A stretch of DNA of 64,000 nt from Methylotenera versatilis 7. Lineage in GTDB: Bacteria > Pseudomonadota > Gammaproteobacteria > Burkholderiales > Methylophilaceae. The DNA lies in contig NZ_JUGF01000003.1 in NCBI RefSeq assembly GCF_000799165.1, positions 62,001 to 126,000 on the forward strand. The letters run 5' to 3'. Shown in pieces: positions 57,549 to 64,000 of this stretch; positions within the stretch are counted from its first letter, which is position 1; each line of letters begins with the position of its first letter. A program made the position numbers and the translations under genes. Below the pieces are notes generated by a model that saw only the letters and a list, made by a program, of their open reading frames with translations, did not search any database and was not told the DNA's origin.

Positions 57549-59789
57549 TTATTTTTCTACACAATCCACAAAATAAACTGCTTTTCCGTCTACTATTTCT
57601 TTAACCAATCCATGATTGTCAGCCTCAAAACCTGGGAATTTCTCATTAAATTCACGGGCAAATTTTAAGTAATTGACAATGACTTTATTAAATTGCTCAC
57701 CAGGAATCAATAGCGGAATGCCTGGCGGGTAGGGCGTTAATAACACCGCTGTTACGCGACCTTCCAAGTCGTCTATCGCTACACGCTCAATTTTACGGTG
57801 TGCCATTTTAGCGAATGCATCGGTTGGTTTCATTGCTGGCACCATGTCGGATAAATACATTTCAGTGGTTAATTTCGCCACATCATTGGCTCTATAAACA
57901 GCATGAATTTTTTCACATAAATCACGCAAGCCCACTTTTTCATAGCGCGGTTGTTTTTGCACGAATTCCGGCAGTACTTTCCATAGCGGCTGATTCTTGT
58001 CGTAGTCATCTTTAAATTGCTGTAAAGCCGTCACCATCGTGTTCCAGCGGCCTTTAGTGATGCCGATGGTAAACATGATAAAGAATGAATACAAGCCAGT
58101 TTTCTCAACAATCACGCCATGTTCAGCTAAGTATTTAGTGACAATTGCCGCAGGAATACCAAATTTATCGGAAAAGTTACCCTTAATATCCAAACCAGGG
58201 GTGATGATGGTCGCTTTGATTGGATCAAGCATGTTAAAACCTTCGGCCAGATTGCCGAAATCGTGCCAAGCGTCGTTGGCTTTTAGCATCCAGGCATCGC
58301 GTTCTTCCAAGCCTTCTTCGCTTAAATCGTCTGGACCCCAGACTTTGAACCACCAGTCCGCACCCCATTCTTCGTCTACCTTGCGCATCGCACGGCGGAA
58401 ATCAAGCGCTTCCATCAGGCTTTCCTCAACTAATGCAGTGCCGCCAGGCGCTTCCATCATGGCGGCGGCTACATCGATACTCGCCACAATAGAATATTGC
58501 GGGCTGGTAGAGGTGTGCATCAAGTATGCTTCATTAAAAATGTCGCGATCTAGCTTATTATTTTCGGCATCCTGTACCAAAATTTGGCTGGCCTGGCTTA
58601 AGCCTGCCAACAGTTTATGCGTAGATTGCGTTGAAAAGACCATGCTTTCCTTGCAACGTGGGCGACCTTCGCCAATGGCATGATAATCACCGTAAAAATC
58701 ATGGAATGTTGCATGTGGCAACCAAGCTTCATCGAAATGCAGCGTATCAATCTTGCCATCCAACATGTCTTTGATTTCTTCTACGTTGTACAGCACGCCA
58801 TCATAAGTCGATTGGGTAATGGTTAACACGCGCGGTTTCGCGTTTTTATCCAATATAAATGGGTTGCGATCGATTTTCTTTTGAATGTTTTCCCATTCAA
58901 ACTCACTTTTTGGAATTGGCCCAATAATGCCAAAGTGATTACGCGTAGGCATTAAAAAGACGGGAACTGCGCCGGTCATGATAATCGCATGCAGAATCGA
59001 TTTATGGCAGTTGCGGTCAACCACTACCACATCGCCTGGCGCAACGGTACTGTTCCAAACCATTTTATTACTGGTCGATGTACCATTGGTGACAAAATAC
59101 AAATGGTCACAGTTATAAATGCGCGCAGCATTGCGCTCAGAAGCCGCAACAGGTCCAGTGTGGTCTAATAATTGGCCTAGCTCGTCCACCGCGTTACACA
59201 CGTCAGCCCGTAGCATGTTTTCACCAAAGAACTGGTGAAACATTTGTCCAACGGGTGATTTTAAAAATGCGACGCCGCCAGAGTGACCAGGGCAGTGCCA
59301 TGAATAAGAGCCGTCGGCCGCATATTCTGTTAAAGCTTTAAAAAATGGTGGCGCCAGACTATCTAAATAAGTGCGTGCTTCGCGCAGGATATAGCGCGCC
59401 ACAAACTCCGGCGTATCCTCATACATATGAATAAAACCGTTAAGTTCGCGCAAGATTTCGTTTGGAATATGGCGCGAGGTGCGTGTTTCACCATGCAGGA
59501 AAATGGGGATTTCTTCGTTACGGTAGCGGATTTCATCCACAAACTTACGTAAGTTGTCCAGAGCATCGTGGTTTCCTTCAACAAATTCATTGTCATCAAT
59601 TGACAAAATAAAGGCAGAAGCACGACTTTGTTGCTGTGCAAATGAGGTTAAATCACCATAACTAGTGACTCCCAGCACTTCAAAACCTTCGGCTTCAATA
59701 GCTTTGGCGAGTACGCGAATGCCCAAGCCTGAGGAGTTTTCAGAACGGAAATCTTCATCAATGATGACAACCGGGAAACGAAATTTCAT
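57549..59789 (-). CDS. Orn/Lys/Arg decarboxylase (inducible type)
   Basis: 746 aa, PLP fold type I. An N-terminal response-receiver-like wing domain (about 1-130), a major PLP domain with the lysine in FSTQSTHKLLAGLSQAS (about 390), upstream Asp/His contacts in LHFDEAWLPHATFH, and a C-terminal domain (PYPPGIPLLIPGE). Similar to AdiA, LdcI and SpeF. Arginine decarboxylase is the commonest assignment for this size in betaproteobacteria, but substrate cannot be fixed. It could start polyamine synthesis, whose by-product methylthioadenosine feeds mtnA. Confidence 0.92.
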   Translation of the reverse strand: MKFRFPVVIIDEDFRSENSSGLGIRVLAKAIEAEGFEVLGVTSYGDLTSFAQQQSRASAFILSIDDNEFVEGNHDALDNLRKFVDEIRYRNEEIPIFLHGETRTSRHIPNEILRELNGFIHMYEDTPEFVARYILREARTYLDSLAPPFFKALTEYAADGSYSWHCPGHSGGVAFLKSPVGQMFHQFFGENMLRADVCNAVDELGQLLDHTGPVAASERNAARIYNCDHLYFVTNGTSTSNKMVWNSTVAPGDVVVVDRNCHKSILHAIIMTGAVPVFLMPTRNHFGIIGPIPKSEFEWENIQKKIDRNPFILDKNAKPRVLTITQSTYDGVLYNVEEIKDMLDGKIDTLHFDEAWLPHATFHDFYGDYHAIGEGRPRCKESMVFSTQSTHKLLAGLSQASQILVQDAENNKLDRDIFNEAYLMHTSTSPQYSIVASIDVAAAMMEAPGGTALVEESLMEALDFRRAMRKVDEEWGADWWFKVWGPDDLSEEGLEERDAWMLKANDAWHDFGNLAEGFNMLDPIKATIITPGLDIKGNFSDKFGIPAAIVTKYLAEHGVIVEKTGLYSFFIMFTIGITKGRWNTMVTALQQFKDDYDKNQPLWKVLPEFVQKQPRYEKVGLRDLCEKIHAVYRANDVAKLTTEMYLSDMVPAMKPTDAFAKMAHRKIERVAIDDLEGRVTAVLLTPYPPGIPLLIPGEQFNKVIVNYLKFAREFNEKFPGFEADNHGLVKEIVDGKAVYFVDCVEK

Positions 59790-59878
59790 TCAAATTCCTT
59801 TAATAAATCTTTGGCTGGAATGGCCTTTAGGCACAGCAATTGGGTGGTAATGCTAAATTACCGTTTTAAATTGTCTAT

Positions 59879-60454
59879 TTAAATTTTGGGCAAAGTCACA
59901 CCAACTTGCCCTTGGTATTTTCCACCACGGTCTTTGTAGCTGGTTTCGCATATATCATCTGCATCAGCTTCAAAAAACAATACTTGCGCGCAGCCTTCGT
60001 TGGCGTAGATTTTTGCTGGTAACGGTGTTGTATTGCTGAACTCTAGTGTCACGTAGCCTTCCCATTCCGGTTCAAACGGCGTGACGTTCACAATAATGCC
60101 GCAACGTGCATAGGTCGATTTACCCAAGCAGATGGTTAATACATTACGTGGAATACGGAAATATTCAACTGTGCGGGCAAGCGCGAATGAATTGGGTGGA
60201 ATGATGCAGTAATCGGCATTCACTTCAACGAACGAATTCGGGTCGAAATTTTTCGGGTCTACAATTGTGCTATTCAAGTTAGTGAACAGTTTAAATTCTT
60301 TACTGCAACGAATATCATAACCGTAACTAGATGTGCCATATGACACCATGCGCTGACCTTCAGCATTCATTTTGACTTGATTCGGCTCAAATGGCTCAAT
60401 CATGCCGTGCTGTTCAGCCATTTTGCGTATCCATTTATCAGATTTTATACTCAT
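59879..60454 (-). CDS. dcd: dCTP deaminase
   Basis: 191 aa trimeric enzyme of the dUTPase fold. Motifs: [24 protein letters not shown] and the catalytic Glu in [24 protein letters not shown]. Converts dCTP to dUTP, feeding dTMP synthesis by ThyA. Usual length, ATG start. Confidence 0.97.
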   Translation of the reverse strand: MSIKSDKWIRKMAEQHGMIEPFEPNQVKMNAEGQRMVSYGTSSYGYDIRCSKEFKLFTNLNSTIVDPKNFDPNSFVEVNADYCIIPPNSFALARTVEYFRIPRNVLTICLGKSTYARCGIIVNVTPFEPEWEGYVTLEFSNTTPLPAKIYANEGCAQVLFFEADADDICETSYKDRGGKYQGQVGVTLPKI

Positions 60455-60590
60455 ATTTGTACTTTAAGCTTTCTGGTCTTGATGCAAAAAATAATGCACT
60501 TTTCTAATGCTAATCTAACTAAGATTGCGCATTATAAAGTGCATTACAAGATTGTGTGATAAAAGTTTTTGCTAAAAATCAGTGTGCATT

Positions 60591-62090
60591 TTAGTTGGGT
60601 TTGTCGCCGCCCAATTCAATGCTATAACGCCAAAATTGGTCTTCGGCTTCAAAAATAACTTTTGAGGCTTCTGGGTCACTAGAGCCAGCAGGGTATTGGT
60701 GCACAGGCGTTTTATCCGCTGCCCAAGCCTTAACCACTGGATCAACCAGACGCCATTGCGCTTCGGCTTCACTAATATGCAGGTAATTTGAGTTATCGCC
60801 TTGCATTAAGTTAAGCAACAAAGCTTCGTAAGCATCAACGGTATCATCTTCTGCTAAACGGTTTGCCGCATCTAATTGAATGGTTCGCGTGTTGATATCC
60901 AAACCTGGTACTTTGGCTTGAATTTCCATTTTGATACATTCACGCGGCTGAATACCGATAATTAGCCAGTTTTGATCTTGCTCGTTCACTTGCAACGGCG
61001 CTTTTTTAAAGCGGATAGAAATGCGTGTATCGGCTTCATGCAAGCGTTTTGCGGTGCGGATATAAAATGGCACACCTTTCCAGCGTGGGTTATCAATAAA
61101 CAATTTAAGCGCAGCATAGGTTTCTACCACGCTATCTTTGTTACCCAATTCCTCTAAGTAGCCCGGTACTTTTTCGCCATTGACTTTGCCCGCTGCATAT
61201 TGCGCACGGAAAGCGTGTTTGTTTAATTCGTCTACTGGAATTGGACGAATTTGTTCTAACACTTTAATCTTGGCATCGCGCACGCCGTCTGGCGTTAAAT
61301 CTTTTGGCAACTCCATGGCGGTTAAGGCCAAGGTTTGCAGAATATGACTTTGAATCATATCGCGCAATGCACCGGTACTATCATAAAACTGTGTGCGGTC
61401 GCCCACGCCCAACATTTCAGTATTGGTGATTTGCACATGATCAATATATTGATTGTTCCAAATTGGTTCCAATATCGTGTTAGTAAAGCGTTGTAACAGA
61501 ATATTTTGTAGCGCAGATTTACCCAAATAATGGTCAATACGGTAAATTTGGCTTTCTTTTAGGTTTTTAGTCAGGCCAGATTGCAGCTCTTTCGCTGATG
61601 CTAAATCGGTACCAAATGGCTTTTCAACCACCACACGGCGCCAGAATTTGTCTTCCTGCGTCAGTCCAACTTTTGCCAATGATTCCACAACCGGTGCGAA
61701 ATCTACAGGGCGTACGGATAAAAAGTAAGCTAAGTTTTGCGGGAAAATTGCATCATTGCTTAAAGTGTTTTTAAGCTTGATAAATGCATCTGGGTCAGTT
61801 GGTGGATTAGCATGATAATAGTTACGCGCAATGAAACGTTCAAATGCTGCTGCGTCATAGCCCTTTTTGAATTTAGCATCCAACATGCTTTTAATATCAG
61901 CACGCCATGCTTCCAAAGTCACTTCTTGACGACCAACGGCCAGGATTTTTAAGTCCGCAGGTAAGCGGCCAATAGAATCCAGTCTAAACAATCCAGGGTA
62001 AAGTTTTACACGTGCTAAATTGCCGCTTGCGCCAAACAGCACAAGCGTACATGGGTCAATATCGTTACTAGCTGCAAGGGTTTGCGTCAT
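60591..62090 (-). CDS. zwf: Glucose-6-phosphate dehydrogenase
   Basis: 499 aa. Nucleotide-binding VLFGASGNLARVKLYPGLF, substrate site YRIDHYLGKSALQNIL with the catalytic His nearby, and VVVEKPFG. The GASGNLA form (rather than GASGDLA) is a small variation. In methylotrophs with the RuMP pathway, Zwf starts complete oxidation of formaldehyde via 6-phosphogluconate. Forms a run with gnd on the minus strand and pgl divergent. Confidence 0.97.
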   Translation of the reverse strand: MTQTLAASNDIDPCTLVLFGASGNLARVKLYPGLFRLDSIGRLPADLKILAVGRQEVTLEAWRADIKSMLDAKFKKGYDAAAFERFIARNYYHANPPTDPDAFIKLKNTLSNDAIFPQNLAYFLSVRPVDFAPVVESLAKVGLTQEDKFWRRVVVEKPFGTDLASAKELQSGLTKNLKESQIYRIDHYLGKSALQNILLQRFTNTILEPIWNNQYIDHVQITNTEMLGVGDRTQFYDSTGALRDMIQSHILQTLALTAMELPKDLTPDGVRDAKIKVLEQIRPIPVDELNKHAFRAQYAAGKVNGEKVPGYLEELGNKDSVVETYAALKLFIDNPRWKGVPFYIRTAKRLHEADTRISIRFKKAPLQVNEQDQNWLIIGIQPRECIKMEIQAKVPGLDINTRTIQLDAANRLAEDDTVDAYEALLLNLMQGDNSNYLHISEAEAQWRLVDPVVKAWAADKTPVHQYPAGSSDPEASKVIFEAEDQFWRYSIELGGDKPN

Positions 62091-62255
62091 TTCCTAAGCC
62101 TTATCTAAAACCTGAATATTTTAATTTAAGTAAAAATTTCGCCATTGCGTCATTCCCGAAAAATGGAAATGACGATGGGTTTATTAAAAAACGTCCAAAA
62201 ATCATCCTGAAAATAATCTCAAGATACTTAGATAAGGACGTTTATTTAAGTTGAT

Positions 62256-63161
62256 TTAGTTCTTTTTAACTGCGTGGCCGCCAAAAGCATTACGCATTAA
62301 AGATAATAATTTGTAGCTGTAACCATCTTTATCTTGGCTTCTGAAACGCGCCTGTAATGCGACTGTCAATACTGGCGCCGCAACGCCTTGCTCAACAGCC
62401 TCAACTACTGTCCAGCGACCTTCACCGGAATCAGCAACATATGGAGCGATGCCTTCTAATGACTGATCACCTTTTAACGCTTCAGCAGTCAGATCTAGCA
62501 ACCAGCTACGTACAACAGAACCATGGCGCCACAGTTCAGTGATTTGAGCCAAATCAAGGTTGAACGCTTCTTTACCTTTGATTAAGTCCAGTCCTTCAGC
62601 AAATGCTTGCATCATGCCGTATTCGATACCGTTGTGAATCATTTTGGTAAAATGGCCAGAGCCCACTGGGCCAACGTGCGCCCAACCGCGGTCTGCGTGA
62701 GTTAGTGCTTGTGCATAAGGAGCCAATACATCTGCATATTGTTTCTCGCCGCCGTACATCAGGCAGTAGCCATTATCCAAGCCCCATACACCGCCAGAAG
62801 TACCACAATCAATAAAGCCAATGCCGTGCTCTGCAAGCATTGCACCGCGACGTTGGCTGTGTTTATAGTTAGAGTTACCGCCATCGACGATAATGTCACC
62901 TTTGTTTAATAACGGGATTAAGTCATTGATTTGATTTTCGGTAATTTCGCCAGCTGGCAACATTAGCCAAACGATTTTTTGTCCTTCTAATTTGTTCACG
63001 ACATCTACAACTGAGTCAGCTGCAATCATGCCTTCTTTTTCTACTAGATTAGAGACGAATTCTTTGTTGAAATCGAAGCCAACGACTTCAATTTTATGAC
63101 GTAATAAACGTGCAGCCATGTTGCCGCCCATTTTGCCTAAGCCTATCATTGCTAATTTCAT
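62256..63161 (-). CDS. gnd: 6-phosphogluconate dehydrogenase (decarboxylating)
   Basis: 301 aa, the short, monodomain-tail form of the family. Rossmann motif MIGLGKMGGNMAARLLRH, substrate motif FIDCGTSGGVWGL and catalytic Lys in HFTKMIHNGIEYGMM. It makes ribulose-5-phosphate, CO2 and NAD(P)H, closing the dissimilatory RuMP cycle. Short forms are often NAD-preferring, but cofactor cannot be proved from sequence here. Confidence 0.95.
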   Translation of the reverse strand: MKLAMIGLGKMGGNMAARLLRHKIEVVGFDFNKEFVSNLVEKEGMIAADSVVDVVNKLEGQKIVWLMLPAGEITENQINDLIPLLNKGDIIVDGGNSNYKHSQRRGAMLAEHGIGFIDCGTSGGVWGLDNGYCLMYGGEKQYADVLAPYAQALTHADRGWAHVGPVGSGHFTKMIHNGIEYGMMQAFAEGLDLIKGKEAFNLDLAQITELWRHGSVVRSWLLDLTAEALKGDQSLEGIAPYVADSGEGRWTVVEAVEQGVAAPVLTVALQARFRSQDKDGYSYKLLSLMRNAFGGHAVKKN

Positions 63162-63331
63162 GCGATTTTCCTATGGTATGAGGATGATAAAAGCACTCAT
63201 CTTATGGATGTAGTGCGATCAAATATAGAAAATTTTTTTAAGAATTATCTAATTGAGTTGCGTATAATTATAACAAATTTAGGGGTGCTTCTCAAATGCA
63301 GAAGGACTGAATAAATATAATCAAACTTTTA

Positions 63332-63364
63332 AAAAAAGCAGAGCGATTTTAGGCTGCTTTTTTC
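63332..63364 (+). terminator. Terminator-like hairpin in the pgl leader
   Basis: AAAAAAGCAG pairs with CTGCTTTTTT (10 bp, 12-base loop) and is followed by more T. No plus-strand gene precedes it (gnd points away), and a TATAAT lies at 63263-63268. It may be an attenuator before pgl or the end of a short RNA. Confidence 0.55.
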
Positions 63365-63417
63365 TTTTTTAGGTTTAATTCAATTTCAATTTTAAAGTTT
63401 CAATTAGGTTGGTTACA

Positions 63418-64000
63418 ATGCAAAATAATTCACTCACAGGCTTAAGTTCTGACACGCGCTGGCATACATTTAACTCACAAGATGCAATTAACCAAGCTGC
63501 TGTAAAGCGCATTTTGGCAGCAGCGGAAGAGGCTATTAATAAGCGCGGCAGCTTTTTAGTGGTGTTGGCTGGCGGGAGTACACCTAAAAGTGTGTATCAA
63601 TTATTAAGCCAGCAATCAGCCGATTGGGCGAACTGGCATATTTATCACAATGATGATCGCTGTTTGCCAGTAGATCATGTAGAGCGCAATAGCAAAATGG
63701 CGCGTGATGCCTGGTTAAATCTGGTAGCGATTCCACAAAACCAGATTCATGATATTCCAACTGAATTAGGTAATGTAGAGGGCGCAAAAGCCTATGCAAA
63801 AACTTTAAATGGCGTGCGTGCGTTTGATTTGGTCATTTTAGGTTTGGGTGAAGATGGCCACACCGCCAGTTTATTTCCAAATCAGGTTGTCGATAACAGT
63901 GCAGATGCTGTACCTGTTTTTGATGCACCAAAACCGCCTGCTGACCGCGTGACCATGAGTCAAAACCGTTTAAATAACACGCATGAAGTGTTGTTTTTAG
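63418..64000 (+). CDS. pgl: 6-phosphogluconolactonase (5' part)
   Basis: 194 codons are present, and the frame is open at the window end. Motifs: FLVVLAGGSTPKSVYQLL, the catalytic-site part NDDRCLPVDHVERNS, and FDLVILGLGEDGHTASLFP, all typical of the DevB/NagB-like lactonase family. Hydrolyses the product of Zwf. Divergent from gnd, completing the zwf-pgl-gnd set. Confidence 0.94.
   Translation, partial: MQNNSLTGLSSDTRWHTFNSQDAINQAAVKRILAAAEEAINKRGSFLVVLAGGSTPKSVYQLLSQQSADWANWHIYHNDDRCLPVDHVERNSKMARDAWLNLVAIPQNQIHDIPTELGNVEGAKAYAKTLNGVRAFDLVILGLGEDGHTASLFPNQVVDNSADAVPVFDAPKPPADRVTMSQNRLNNTHEVLFL

Noticed and set aside
62140-62175. Imperfect hairpin (GTCATTCC...GGAAATGAC) between gnd and zwf
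   Set aside because: A bulged short stem without a U-tail; too weak to call a terminator or repeat.
63271-63320. TPP riboswitch suggested by AGGGGTGC in the pgl leader
   Set aside because: The conserved CTGAGA and the second-arm motif are missing.

Overview
The window is a 64 kb piece of a chromosome with fairly low GC, most likely from a methylotrophic betaproteobacterium of the family Methylophilaceae (Methylotenera-like). The evidence is a XoxF-type (lanthanide) methanol dehydrogenase, an mxaRSACKL-like maturation cluster, zwf/gnd/pgl of the oxidative (dissimilatory) RuMP cycle, and betaproteobacterial gene orders (pheT-ihfA-merR-tRNA-Pro, glyA-nrdR-ribD, pyrG-kdsA-eno-ftsB, alaA-hom-thrC). 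The genus is inferred; no 16S gene is present.

Layout. 1-2430: end of pheT, ihfA, a MerR regulator and tRNA-Pro(GGG). 2431-16894: a 14.5 kb genomic island inserted at the 3' end of tRNA-Pro. It is bounded by a 50-bp direct repeat (2386-2435 and 16845-16894, one mismatch) and has paired TGCCCTA heptamers just inside both ends. Its right part (11925-16655) is a mobile-element core, all on the minus strand: P4-type integrase, a broken restriction-helicase remnant, a 205-aa island protein, an AlpA regulator, an HTH replication-initiator-like protein whose 3' end carries four palindromic iteron-like sites, and two small overlapping genes. Its left part (2500-11440) is cargo: an exported protein, a hybrid periplasmic-sensor GGDEF/EAL protein, three unknown genes and a 1-Mda-class (about 1010 aa) autotransporter, separated by dispersed GGCCCAAAGC palindromes.

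16895-37452: housekeeping and carbohydrate genes (SrpA-type catalase, two phosphohexomutases, GH17 glucanase, retropepsin-like protease, iscX, glyA-nrdR-ribD, tatD, mtnA with an Ald2-like aldolase, pyrG-kdsA-eno-ftsB, ygfZ, ygfX). 37422-43005: six minus-strand genes in the order mxaR-S-A-C-K-L with no mxaF/J/G/I. 43587-52780: fabA-fabB, small envelope proteins, alaA-hom-thrC, thyA and a PepSY protein. 53114-56897: a MocR-type regulator divergent from a solitary xoxF. 57027-64000: folA, a basic amino-acid decarboxylase, dcd, zwf, gnd and the start of pgl.

How it fits together: XoxF oxidises methanol in the periplasm. Formaldehyde fixed through the RuMP pathway yields glucose-6-phosphate, which Zwf, Pgl and Gnd can oxidise completely. 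GlyA, ThyA and FolA handle folate-bound C1 units. The most unusual items are the island core with candidate iterons inside a rep-like gene, the mxaRSACKL set without its usual enzyme, and a 75-bp DnaA-box repeat present twice 12 kb apart.
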